DNA from: Paramecium sonneborni | Lineage: Eukaryota > Ciliophora > Oligohymenophorea > Peniculida > Parameciidae | Direction of reading: 5' to 3' | Assembly: GCA_905182985.1 (NCBI GenBank) | Contig: CAJJDN010000041.1 | Coordinates: 584,875 to 624,277 of the forward strand | DNA: 39,403 bases | Shown: positions 1-12,542 of the stretch, piece by piece | How positions within the stretch are numbered: position 1 is the stretch's first letter | How the letters are laid out: the number at the start of each line of letters is the position of its first letter | The notes under the pieces: generated by a model | Told to the model about the DNA's origin: nothing | Databases searched by the model: none | What the model saw: only the letters and a program-made list of their open reading frames with translations | Program-made: the position numbers and the translations under genes

Positions 1-1434
1 TTATTTTAATATAATTTATTTAATAAGGTTCATATGTATTTGTATATATATTCATATTGGAGTTTAGAAGGACTTCTTTGAGTTATCTTAATGTGATTTA
101 TAAAATATTTTTAACTTAATTGAAATAAATCCTTTATACAATTTATTTGTAAAATGATGATCAATTTAAAATTTATTTTCTGCTAACACAAATATAATTA
201 TGATTGTAAATAAATAAAAAATAATTTTGGTTTAATAATTTATCAGGATAATTTTAAAATTGTTAATAAACTTTTTAATATATAAATATTAATAATATTT
301 AGATAATATTGTTCAAAGAAAATACCGTAAAATTGACAAATAATTATTATGAAAATAACACAATAGTATTTAATATGATATGGGTAAAATAAAAGCTAAA
401 TACTTTTCAAATTAATTATTATAATTTATGTCTTTACAATTATTAAAAAAAAAGTATAAATTATCAATTAATTTTAATTCTTCAGATTTATTTTTTATTC
501 CTTCCCACATTTCAACTATAAAAATTATATAGTATATATATCATTAAATATAATGGTTTCGAAAATATAAAAATTATTCATTTCTGCTCTGACACTTAAA
601 TAATTTTAAATGTATCTAAATCCATAGTAACATTCTAATATTCTAATATAATCTAAATATTAATTAGATAATACTCTTTCCAATTCATCTTATTATTTTT
701 GTTAGATCTGAACCAGTGGATATTTTTTATTTATCTATCATAATTATATTAAGAAAATTAAAATATCTAAACCTTCTAATAAATTATAAATTTTCATTTT
801 AATATCCTAAGGCCATTAAAAGTAATTCGGTAATTTTTCTCTAACTTTTAAGTAATAATTATTAATAATGTAACTTAGAAAATTGGAAATATTAAAAATA
901 TCTATGGAATATTATAAGATAAGCATAATATGTTAATATAATTATTACATAGATTTAATAAATGAAAATTAAAAAACAAATTACTTTTCCTCCTTAAAAA
1001 AATTCAAAAAAATTGAAGTTAAAATGAGTTTTTTTTACATTTTTCCATTTTTTAATTAAGAATCATTATTTTGTAAATCTTTTTAAAATTGTATCGTTGA
1101 TCTAAAAACAATACATAAAGAATAAAAATTATACAAACTAATACTTATATTTTGATTAAATAAATGAATTATATATATATAATTTGCAAATTCATTTTAG
1201 GATACCAAATTAATAGCCATTTATCTATGATGTTATTAAAAGGGTCTCTAATTTGATTAGAAAATTGGTGATTAAAATATGTTTTTAGAATATATATTAT
1301 ATTAATTATAGAAAACAGGGATTATTTGAACTTAATGGCCATATAACTTGATAATTTTAATGTTCCATAAAAATTAGATTAATTGAGAAAATAGTTTATA
1401 TTAAAATTTGAGATATGTTTATTTATACGTAGTT
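1..1434. other. AT-rich flank, no gene recognised
   Basis: Very AT-rich sequence with frequent TGA in all frames I inspected. I see no telomeric repeat, RNA gene, transposon end or convincing code-6 frame. It runs up to the start of the coiled-coil gene at 1435. Confidence 0.5.
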
Positions 1435-2323
1435 ATGAAATCATAATCTTTATCTAAATATTAACACAATAACAGGTCATTCATTATACAACGACGATTG
1501 GTATAATTTGAATATTATAGAAGATTAGACAACCTACTTAATCACCTTAAAATAAGGATGAGCTTTCTTTCTAAAATTATTTCACTGAATAGTCAAATCT
1601 CAAATCTTAAGCTTCAAAAAAAGAAATTATAAGATTGATTTAGTCTTCTTATGATAGTATAGAGAAAGACATTGACTTTTAAGAGTTAAATATTGTTTTG
1701 ACGAAACTACTTGAAGGATTGAAAACTTGTCTTGATGAGTAAGATTTGTCACTAACACTGATCCAACTTATATAAGCAATCAAAAAAACTATAAAGAATA
1801 ACTAAATCAATTTAGAGAAAATCTATGATTATGAAAAAGCCTAAATATTGTTAAAATTATAACAATTAGAATAATAATCTACAGAGAATGAGAAAAAATT
1901 GGGTAATTATATTTTGTCATTTTAGAAAAAAAGCTGATGGAATATGAAAATCAAAACAGAATACTAAAATTATAGAATGAATTAAATCAAATTAAGAAAG
2001 GTAAAGTCACAAAAGAAAAGCTTGAAGATCATAACTAATATATAATTTAAATTAAAGATATGAGACAAGAAATCCTTTCAAGATCAGAGAAAAAACATAA
2101 GTTAATAAGGTTGGTTAAGGCAATGAAATCAAGAGGGATAGATGTTGAAAAATTTTATTAAAATCTCGATAACTAATGTAGTAAAGAAAGCAAAAAAACT
2201 ACTAAACAATCTGATTCGTTAAGAGAGCAAATTTCATTCGCTGAATCAAATTTAGCAGATATTTCTTAATTAGATTTCAGTCCTAATCTAATTAAGAGAC
2301 ACACTCAATATTTAATTGATTGA
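1435..2323 (+). CDS. Small coiled-coil protein, three exons
   Basis: A 281-residue protein in code 6, made of three exons joined by two short introns at 1501-1520 (20 nt) and 1903-1925 (23 nt). Both start GTA and end TAG, and removing them restores one frame from ATG 1435 to TGA 2321-2323. I chose this ATG because it lies in frame just before the first intron. After a basic N-terminus, residues about 60-210 are rich in Glu, Lys, Gln and Leu with heptad-like spacing (for example LLKLQQLEQQ and EYENQNRILKLQNELNQIKK), which suggests a long coiled coil. The tail is Ser/Lys-rich and acidic in places. I recognise no catalytic motif and no signal peptide or membrane segment. A cytoskeletal or scaffold role would only be a guess from the coiled coil. 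The family is not identified. Confidence 0.7.
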
Positions 2324-3016
2324 ATTAATATATCAAATTTATTTATAAATTTAATTTAATTTATTTGATCAATACATCTTATTTATTTCAATAAAAAATC
2401 TATATATATTATTTATATCATTTTAAGCAATCATTGAAGGGTAAAAAACAAATTATGTTTTTAAATTAATTTTTTCATGAATAAAATGCAGGTTGCAAAA
2501 AATAATTCACAAATCTTAAATTTTAACAAGACACAAAAATATATAATAATTATATAAGACAAAAACTTATTGTTTAAATGTATCTAATAAATCAAAAACT
2601 TCTTAATAAAAGATTTTAAAGTTCTTGATCTTTCAATAAAATTTATGAGAGGCTATAAAATAATCTTTATGACAAATATAACAATCCTAATTATTAATCA
2701 TGAACTTCAATCCTAAATGTATTATACTTTAAATTTATAGTAGAAAATATGAAAAATAATATAATTTTTTAGTGGCTAGAAATTTTATTATAATATTTTA
2801 AAACACAATTTTCAATATAACTGGGATTGTTTTAAAGAATGGATTTAAATCTTCCTATTAAAAGGATTAATTCAAAAATAGAATCCCTGTAAATTGATGG
2901 TAAACTAGATGTTATCTTTACTATTATTCAAGAAAATGTTAGAAATGAGTTTTTTTATAAATATCTATTGTTTCATTTAACAATCTTTATTTTTACTTTG
3001 GTATTTATAAGCCATA
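2324..3016. other. AT-rich spacer with a short open frame before the repeat
   Basis: Mostly featureless. An open frame begins at ATG 2839-2841 (MDLNLPIKRINSKIESLQ...) and runs about 57 codons into the start of the 978-bp repeat before a TGA. It could be a first exon cut by the repeat boundary, because the second repeat copy lacks it. With only TGA as stop, a frame of this length is expected by chance, so I do not call a gene. Confidence 0.3.
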
Positions 3017-3994
3017 ATAACTGAATTTATTAAGATTATTGCTCATAAAACCTTTGATCAAAATTAATCTTAACTTTCCAATTAAATTTTACATGAGGGT
3101 TGTGTAGAAACTTATTTTTATAATCTTTTTTTTGTAATTTTAATTTCCTTAAAAAATATTTACCATAAATCTTAATTGTGTATTTTACAATGTCTATGAA
3201 CAAACTTGCATATAATATTGCAGAAAACAAACCAATATGCAACCATCCTGATAAAACAAGTTGGGTTTCAGTAGTTTAAAACTATAAATTATAAATGATC
3301 CTGTTGTTATCATAAAATAAAATTCTTTTAAAATTAATTTAAAAAATTCATACTTTGAATTAAAGGTATAAATTGACAAAGATACATTAAATATATAAGT
3401 GATAATGTTATAATAAAATAGATTAAGCTTCAGGATAATTTTTTAATTATACAATTATAATTAAATAACATTAAACTTTGTAAATTTAAAATGATTTAAA
3501 ATTGACTGCCCAAAAATTAGCATTTGAACCTTCAAATAAATATCTCCATTTATTTTTATTAATTATTTTAGAAGATGTTATGGAAAGAGACTTAAAATTT
3601 AATAATACAATTAATATTAATGAGAAAATAGCATTTATAGAATTAATAGATTCAAAAATTGTATTAAAAGTTTCATTTTGGAAATTAAAGTAATGTACTA
3701 AATACTAATTAATGAAGAATTGTTTAATAGAGTTAAAAAGCATGTTGACTAATGTAATAATTTTTAAATTGTAGACAATTATAAAGAACTTGTGATTAAA
3801 AAAATCGAATAAATTTTAAGAAAGTTTTATTTTCATTCTTTTTAATGAACAATCTTTTTAATATATTAGAAACACACCTAGATGTTAAAAATGAACAAAT
3901 AATATAAGTAATTATAGACATTAATGCTGAAAAATAACAGCTTTTAGCATTAATAATATAATTTGAATTCATAATTATATTATAGGTTTGTAAA
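3017..3994. repeat. 978-bp direct repeat, copy 1
   Basis: This block recurs at 5102-6079, offset 2,085 bp. I compared the two copies by eye and found no difference. The left border differs immediately outside (A at 3016, C at 5101), and the right border diverges after the shared GTTTGTAAA. No N separates the copies. Inside, the plus strand has two moderately long code-6 frames. One contains residues AYNIAENKPICNHPDKTSW; the other, starting before position 3502, contains FEPSNKYLHLFLLIILEDV. Neither is a family I recognise. I see no terminal inverted repeat or target-site duplication that would mark a transposon. Confidence 0.85.
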
Positions 3995-5101
3995 AGTAAT
4001 TCATATTATTATTATAAGAAGTTTTTAACAATGATCCTCCTTAAAATTTATAAATGATGGATTAGATTGCGATGATATACTAAGAGCTAACTTAATAGTT
4101 TTATGAAAAGCTAAATAAAATTACTGGACCAGTCATATATAATTCAACACAACTAATTATAATTGGTTTCCTTTTAAATAAGTAAGAGAAGTAATAATTA
4201 AGAAGCTATTCTTCAATATTAGAGAGATAACTAATGATTTGGTATTTCAAATTTTTAAATATTTTTTAATATTTAATGCTATAAAACCATTTTAATTAAA
4301 TAAAACATAAATTAAGAAGAGTAATGGAGATTAAATTCTATTAAAGAAATAAATTTTATGTTTCATTAAAAGTGTTTAATTACAATTACTAACTATATCC
4401 ATTAATAATATTGCCTTCTTAATAAATATAGAAATAAGATATAAATTAAATAGAATTTAGTTAAATTCACAGATAACATCAGAGATATTTAGTTTATAAT
4501 GAATAACTATAAATTTGTGATTTAAATTATATAAATTACATTTAAAAAATGGAAAATTAAATCTTTTAAGTTTAATAATTAAACCATATAAAATAACCCA
4601 AAAGGCAACTATCAATAAATATAAATTATTTTCTTTTAGATTTTTTTATTAAATAATTATTATAATAATTTAAAATCTTCTTAGGGATGATTTATATTTC
4701 ATCAAATTACTCTATTTCGCTTACTCTTGAATCAAAATAATCACTAGCTCTTAAGGATCTATATATTTCGTATACATAAAAATATGAAGCATAGTAAGAT
4801 TGATAATTTTCTTAAAAGATTTTTTTATACCTTTTATGAAGAGATAATGGACTTTATTTCCAATTTAGAAAAAATCCAGAAAATTTCCTAACATTCTCAA
4901 TCAAGAATTTATAATATATTTTCAGTTATTTATGAATTTTTTTTAATTAGATTTTTCCCTGTTACAAATACATAAAATATTTATTATAATTATAGAAATA
5001 TATAGTATTAATAATTTTTTAATAACTAATAGATATTCTTATAGGATTGAAAAATTACTTTATATTTTAATAATAATATTAAAAATAAATTTCATTGATC
5101 C
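3995..5101. other. Unique spacer between the two repeat copies
   Basis: 1,107 bp of AT-rich sequence present once, lying between the two 978-bp copies. Open frames are short and broken by TGA, and I see no gene, RNA or transposon signal in it. Confidence 0.5.
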
Positions 5102-6079
5102 ATAACTGAATTTATTAAGATTATTGCTCATAAAACCTTTGATCAAAATTAATCTTAACTTTCCAATTAAATTTTACATGAGGGTTGTGTAGAAACTTAT
5201 TTTTATAATCTTTTTTTTGTAATTTTAATTTCCTTAAAAAATATTTACCATAAATCTTAATTGTGTATTTTACAATGTCTATGAACAAACTTGCATATAA
5301 TATTGCAGAAAACAAACCAATATGCAACCATCCTGATAAAACAAGTTGGGTTTCAGTAGTTTAAAACTATAAATTATAAATGATCCTGTTGTTATCATAA
5401 AATAAAATTCTTTTAAAATTAATTTAAAAAATTCATACTTTGAATTAAAGGTATAAATTGACAAAGATACATTAAATATATAAGTGATAATGTTATAATA
5501 AAATAGATTAAGCTTCAGGATAATTTTTTAATTATACAATTATAATTAAATAACATTAAACTTTGTAAATTTAAAATGATTTAAAATTGACTGCCCAAAA
5601 ATTAGCATTTGAACCTTCAAATAAATATCTCCATTTATTTTTATTAATTATTTTAGAAGATGTTATGGAAAGAGACTTAAAATTTAATAATACAATTAAT
5701 ATTAATGAGAAAATAGCATTTATAGAATTAATAGATTCAAAAATTGTATTAAAAGTTTCATTTTGGAAATTAAAGTAATGTACTAAATACTAATTAATGA
5801 AGAATTGTTTAATAGAGTTAAAAAGCATGTTGACTAATGTAATAATTTTTAAATTGTAGACAATTATAAAGAACTTGTGATTAAAAAAATCGAATAAATT
5901 TTAAGAAAGTTTTATTTTCATTCTTTTTAATGAACAATCTTTTTAATATATTAGAAACACACCTAGATGTTAAAAATGAACAAATAATATAAGTAATTAT
6001 AGACATTAATGCTGAAAAATAACAGCTTTTAGCATTAATAATATAATTTGAATTCATAATTATATTATAGGTTTGTAAA
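5102..6079. repeat. 978-bp direct repeat, copy 2
   Basis: Identical by eye to 3017-3994. Downstream it continues into different sequence that leads within about 115 bp to the N-joined duplication at 6194. Perfect identity in such AT-rich, apparently non-selected DNA means either a very recent duplication or an assembly artefact. Confidence 0.85.
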
Positions 6080-6193
6080 GAAATTTTTGTATATGTATCT
6101 AAAAATGGTCTTAAATGTGGAGGAAATTGATATTATCTAAATCGAATCTATGAAATTTACAATTAAGAACCTAATTTAATTTATTGAGTAAAA

Positions 6194-7566
6194 CTTATAT
6201 CTATAGTTTATGTTTAATTTTACTTATCAGATAATAACTATAATTTAATTTGAGGTGCTTTAATGAATGAACAAAAACTTATTTCATTTTACAAAACCTT
6301 TACATTTAAATGAATTTTAAACATTAAAATATGAAAAAGATTACCATCATCACAAATTTCATTTTTATCTTTAAATTCATTATCTACTATTTCTTCTTCT
6401 TCTTTGATTATTAAATCATTATTTTAAAATACACATTTTGCACTTTATTAATCTAATGTAAATTAAGTAATATCACAAGCTTTAAAAATATTATTTTCTT
6501 CAAAAAATATGCAACCATAAGAACATGAATATTAACATTAATAACATCCATCAAATTGAATATTGTTTCAACGATCTTAATCTTCAAAATCTGAAGTAAT
6601 ATCCATCAAAATTAATATTATTATCATCATCACAAATCTCATTATCTTAGATTAATTAATTACCACATTATGGAACACATTAAAATGATTAAATTTTATA
6701 TGCTAATTCACATTCTAAACATTATCCAAATTAACATATTAAACTATTCTTCTGACATTTACATTTACAATTAAAACATCCATCATTTTCAAAATTATTT
6801 TAATCATCACATTCTTCATTTTAAGTAATCATTCTATCACCACAGATACTAACACACTCATGTAAATAGATATAATAATAATATCCATGATATTAATTAC
6901 ACCATTATTAATTTTTATAATCGAAACAATTTATTCTTAATCTAAACAATATTTATTATTTAAACATATTTATCTTTGTTATATCAATTCTATACATAAT
7001 CCATTTATTAATAAATAAGTTTATTAGCATTATATACATACACCTTTTTAACAATCAATACAATTTTTATTACACTAATATTTACATTAATAACATCCAT
7101 CAAATTCAATTTGATTATTATCTTCACACTATTCATCATTATTAATTATTCCTTCACCACATATAGATTTACAAGTTTAAGTAATTTAATTGTAATAATA
7201 ATCAATTTTACATTAAAGACATATATTATTATGATAATGCTTACAAAACTATGGTTAAGCATAATAGCAATTTAAACAATTATAATCCTTTATTTCACAT
7301 TACTCTTCAGATGTGTTTATGCCATCACCACATTTACATTTACAATTATTTTATCCGTCTAAATAATATCCTTTCTGACATTTAATACATATATTAGAAT
7401 CTAAATTTGACAAGGAACATTCTATATTTATTTAAATCTTCCTTCTACTTTATCAAAATATGCATAATTTTCACACTTAATACAATAATTTTAAACATAG
7501 ATTGAACAATATTCTAAATAATAATTATATTTTGGAGTTACAGCTTATTTAATGGCATTTTTTATT
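6194..7566. repeat. Duplicated block Y, copy 1, ending at a single N
   Basis: 1,373 bp identical by eye to 7568-8940 (offset 1,374). It ends exactly at the lone N at 7567, and the second copy starts at the next base. This is the pattern expected when two contigs overlapping by 1.37 kb are joined end to end without merging. The block holds the C-terminal part of the cysteine-rich pseudogene. Confidence 0.95.
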
Positions 7567-7567
7567 N

Positions 7568-8940
7568 CTTATATCTATAGTTTATGTTTAATTTTACTTA
7601 TCAGATAATAACTATAATTTAATTTGAGGTGCTTTAATGAATGAACAAAAACTTATTTCATTTTACAAAACCTTTACATTTAAATGAATTTTAAACATTA
7701 AAATATGAAAAAGATTACCATCATCACAAATTTCATTTTTATCTTTAAATTCATTATCTACTATTTCTTCTTCTTCTTTGATTATTAAATCATTATTTTA
7801 AAATACACATTTTGCACTTTATTAATCTAATGTAAATTAAGTAATATCACAAGCTTTAAAAATATTATTTTCTTCAAAAAATATGCAACCATAAGAACAT
7901 GAATATTAACATTAATAACATCCATCAAATTGAATATTGTTTCAACGATCTTAATCTTCAAAATCTGAAGTAATATCCATCAAAATTAATATTATTATCA
8001 TCATCACAAATCTCATTATCTTAGATTAATTAATTACCACATTATGGAACACATTAAAATGATTAAATTTTATATGCTAATTCACATTCTAAACATTATC
8101 CAAATTAACATATTAAACTATTCTTCTGACATTTACATTTACAATTAAAACATCCATCATTTTCAAAATTATTTTAATCATCACATTCTTCATTTTAAGT
8201 AATCATTCTATCACCACAGATACTAACACACTCATGTAAATAGATATAATAATAATATCCATGATATTAATTACACCATTATTAATTTTTATAATCGAAA
8301 CAATTTATTCTTAATCTAAACAATATTTATTATTTAAACATATTTATCTTTGTTATATCAATTCTATACATAATCCATTTATTAATAAATAAGTTTATTA
8401 GCATTATATACATACACCTTTTTAACAATCAATACAATTTTTATTACACTAATATTTACATTAATAACATCCATCAAATTCAATTTGATTATTATCTTCA
8501 CACTATTCATCATTATTAATTATTCCTTCACCACATATAGATTTACAAGTTTAAGTAATTTAATTGTAATAATAATCAATTTTACATTAAAGACATATAT
8601 TATTATGATAATGCTTACAAAACTATGGTTAAGCATAATAGCAATTTAAACAATTATAATCCTTTATTTCACATTACTCTTCAGATGTGTTTATGCCATC
8701 ACCACATTTACATTTACAATTATTTTATCCGTCTAAATAATATCCTTTCTGACATTTAATACATATATTAGAATCTAAATTTGACAAGGAACATTCTATA
8801 TTTATTTAAATCTTCCTTCTACTTTATCAAAATATGCATAATTTTCACACTTAATACAATAATTTTAAACATAGATTGAACAATATTCTAAATAATAATT
8901 ATATTTTGGAGTTACAGCTTATTTAATGGCATTTTTTATT
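7568..8940. repeat. Duplicated block Y, copy 2
   Basis: Second copy of 6194-7566, starting immediately after N 7567. Where copy 1 stops at the N, copy 2 continues without a break into 8941 onward. Copy 2 therefore shows the true continuation of the locus. Confidence 0.95.
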
Positions 8941-10046
8941 TATCAAAATAACAGAGAAATACTACTTTAATTTAAAAATTGATGGTTTTTGAAGTTAAAA
9001 ATTTTCATATATTGGAATAAGTAATTTGGTTAAAAAAACAGTTTTTGACTAAATCTTGGTTTTGTAATTTATTCTCAGATATAAAGTTGTCCATAGAATT
9101 ATTCGAGTTATTTGTGAACTCTTTTTAAAATTAAAAAATTTAGTAAAATCTTGACCACCTAAATAGCAATTAATAAATGTTAATATGAATGCAATTAATA
9201 TCGTAATATAATTTAAGCTATTTATAATAAAAGTAAGTGTTGATCTTAATATTCATGACAATAACCTTAGATACATAATAAACAGGAATCTAAACAACTA
9301 AATTAGCAGAAATGACATCCTTCTCCATATATTAGATTTGCATCATCACAATCTTCTTCAATTGTAATTATTTCATCTCGAGAAATAGAGTAGCATAAAT
9401 GATCAATTAAAATATAACCAGTTTCACAAAGTAAACATTCCAATGAAGTTATAGTATCACATTATAAACATGATGATCATCATTTTGCTTAACAATTTTA
9501 ACATCCTTTATATGGTAAAATATATTGAGAATTACGTAATTCTCATCCAACTGTCATATAATCACCACATTATTCTTTATAGTATTATCAATATACCATC
9601 CTGGTGTTGCACATTCAAGACATTTCCCCTATTTACATTTTGTACATCCATTTTAACATAACTCAATATATTTCTTATACATATAGGATTAGATACATCT
9701 TCTTAGTATCCATCTAAACCAATACATTATCCATTTTTCAATATTCTATTATTTATAAATAAACATTCTAAACAATATTTGAAATTTAAACATTAGTTGC
9801 AAGTAATAGGACAATCATAACATTTATTCGATTCTTCATATTAATTCTAACATTCTAATATTACTAATAAATTATCTAAATTATGATTAATTTATTCTTA
9901 AATAATAACACTCATACTTCCATCTTCATTTATTAAATTAAATCCAATTTTGTTTTTATAATTTCCTATTCAGATCCTATTTTATATTTTAATTATCCAT
10001 CATCATTAAATGATGGACTAAATAGAATATAAAATGCTATAGATAT
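8849..10046. repeat. Duplicated block X, copy 1, ending at a single N
   Basis: 1,198 bp identical by eye to 10048-11245 (offset 1,199). It ends at the lone N at 10047. Its first 92 bp overlap the end of block Y copy 2, as expected if the middle contig is 7568-10046 and overlaps a neighbour at both ends. Confidence 0.95.
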
Positions 10047-10047
10047 N

Positions 10048-11245
10048 ACTTAATACAATAATTTTAAACATAGATTGAACAATATTCTAAATAATAATTA
10101 TATTTTGGAGTTACAGCTTATTTAATGGCATTTTTTATTTATCAAAATAACAGAGAAATACTACTTTAATTTAAAAATTGATGGTTTTTGAAGTTAAAAA
10201 TTTTCATATATTGGAATAAGTAATTTGGTTAAAAAAACAGTTTTTGACTAAATCTTGGTTTTGTAATTTATTCTCAGATATAAAGTTGTCCATAGAATTA
10301 TTCGAGTTATTTGTGAACTCTTTTTAAAATTAAAAAATTTAGTAAAATCTTGACCACCTAAATAGCAATTAATAAATGTTAATATGAATGCAATTAATAT
10401 CGTAATATAATTTAAGCTATTTATAATAAAAGTAAGTGTTGATCTTAATATTCATGACAATAACCTTAGATACATAATAAACAGGAATCTAAACAACTAA
10501 ATTAGCAGAAATGACATCCTTCTCCATATATTAGATTTGCATCATCACAATCTTCTTCAATTGTAATTATTTCATCTCGAGAAATAGAGTAGCATAAATG
10601 ATCAATTAAAATATAACCAGTTTCACAAAGTAAACATTCCAATGAAGTTATAGTATCACATTATAAACATGATGATCATCATTTTGCTTAACAATTTTAA
10701 CATCCTTTATATGGTAAAATATATTGAGAATTACGTAATTCTCATCCAACTGTCATATAATCACCACATTATTCTTTATAGTATTATCAATATACCATCC
10801 TGGTGTTGCACATTCAAGACATTTCCCCTATTTACATTTTGTACATCCATTTTAACATAACTCAATATATTTCTTATACATATAGGATTAGATACATCTT
10901 CTTAGTATCCATCTAAACCAATACATTATCCATTTTTCAATATTCTATTATTTATAAATAAACATTCTAAACAATATTTGAAATTTAAACATTAGTTGCA
11001 AGTAATAGGACAATCATAACATTTATTCGATTCTTCATATTAATTCTAACATTCTAATATTACTAATAAATTATCTAAATTATGATTAATTTATTCTTAA
11101 ATAATAACACTCATACTTCCATCTTCATTTATTAAATTAAATCCAATTTTGTTTTTATAATTTCCTATTCAGATCCTATTTTATATTTTAATTATCCATC
11201 ATCATTAAATGATGGACTAAATAGAATATAAAATGCTATAGATAT
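10048..11245. repeat. Duplicated block X, copy 2
   Basis: Second copy of 8849-10046, starting at the base after N 10047 and continuing into unique sequence at 11246. Collapsing both artefacts gives a locus read as 6194-7566, then 8941-10046, then 11246 onward. Confidence 0.95.
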
Positions 11246-11590
11246 TAAATTCTATATTTTAATTTTACCATTTACCTGAAAAGTATAAATCAAACGAATT
11301 AAACATTAACTGAAACAATATTTTAAATTTGTGTATCCAATTTGGCAATTCTTAATTCCTTAATAACTCTCATTCAAAGTTATATACCTTGTTAAAGGAT
11401 TTATACAACTAATAAAATTTGCTGGATGAGGATTGTAATAATCTCTGATGTAATCTGTTTATTGACAATGATTTGGATCTTAAGCAATATTTTAATAAAT
11501 CTTATTCTCATATGAGTATTTATTGATCATAATCCATTACTAATTGAATGATAAGCTTAATTGTAGCAGAGCAAGTAAAATTTAAGCAAT

Positions 11591-12542
11591 CTGTATTTAT
11601 ATAAACTCAATTAAAATTTTATGATTCCTCTATTTTCTATTAAATTTGAAATAATCAAATTACTTATCATATAAAAATAAAATAAAATTTGATAATATAC
11701 TTCATATAAATTATAATAACAATTTCTTGTTTTAAATTTATACTTCAACAAGATTAGATACCCAAATTTAATTAAATTTTTTATTTTGAAGAAATCATTC
11801 ATTAATTCTAAAATAAATTAACGTAATCAAAATTTGTAAATTACACAATATCATATTTATACATTCATTATATTTTTCAATTTTTAATTTTTATATTCTA
11901 AAATATAAATATTCATATTTTTGAAATTATGGATAATAGTTGCCAATCTTAAAGAAATATATTAAACTATATAATTAAATATCTGAATCATTAGATTACT
12001 GAAAAAAAAATATAATATATTATTAAATAAAAGTAAAAGACTAACATGGAAACATTTTTACATCTAATGAATTTAGACAGTTTATAATGTGAGTAATAAA
12101 GCTTAAATGATATCAAAAATTATTCAAATCACTTATCATTATATCCATTTAGATTAAGTAATAATATCAAAATAGAATTATTGTTGTAATATTCTATGAA
12201 AAATATAGAAGTAAAAGTTTATTTATATAAAAATTAAGGCTTGTAGAATGCTTTTGGAGTTACTTGATCTATCCATTCTTGATTTTTCATTATCTTTAGA
12301 TCCAAATTCAAGTAAAAGTAATTATTATCTTGATTGCAATATCCAAAACATACATAATCATCACGCTTTACTTATTAATATTATATTATTAATATTTGAT
12401 TTTGTTTGGTTGAGAATCATTTTATTTCCCATAATAGCTTTTAAAATTTTTTTTAAAATATTATTAATTCCATTTTTTTATTATCTAATATCATCTAAGT
12501 TTAAAAATATTAAGGTTATTAAGATTAAATAAAATAAAATAC
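11591..12542. other. AT-rich region between pseudogene and GTPase gene
   Basis: No gene is secure here. A plus-strand frame at 12248-12664 (code 6, about 138 codons) is very rich in Leu, Ile and Phe and overlaps the 3' end of the minus-strand GTPase gene. A minus-strand frame near 12130-12400 (YVCFGYCNQDNNYFYLNLDL...) looks as good. Both lengths are within chance for one-stop-codon, AT-rich DNA. Confidence 0.35.

Larger units (their letters stand above)
6194..11590 (-). pseudogene. Cysteine-rich surface-type protein, decayed (DUF4215-like Cys repeats)
   Basis: Read right to left in code 6, this encodes repeated modules of the form CGxGxI...EECDDxN...DGCxxCxxxC, as in secreted or surface cysteine-rich proteins of Paramecium and Tetrahymena. 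Examples are CGEGIINDEQCEDNNQIEFD followed by GCYQCKYQC, CGDRMITQNEECDD, and CQNGCTKCKQGKCLECATPG. An N-terminal part near 11300-11570 includes NHCQQTDYIRDYYNPHPANF. The family is normally exported with many disulfides. This copy is broken: modules fall in different frames, in-frame TGAs interrupt it (two adjacent near 10680), and I find no intact start. The stated span includes the two N-joined duplications, so the real locus is shorter by about 2.6 kb. Some frame changes could be base-calling errors, but their number, plus TGAs inside otherwise well-matched modules, favours a true pseudogene. Confidence 0.8.

Noticed and set aside
9470..10860. Twin plus-strand 63-codon ORFs (MMIIILLNNFNILYM...)
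   Set aside because: They are antisense to the cysteine-rich pseudogene and appear twice only because of the N-joined duplication.
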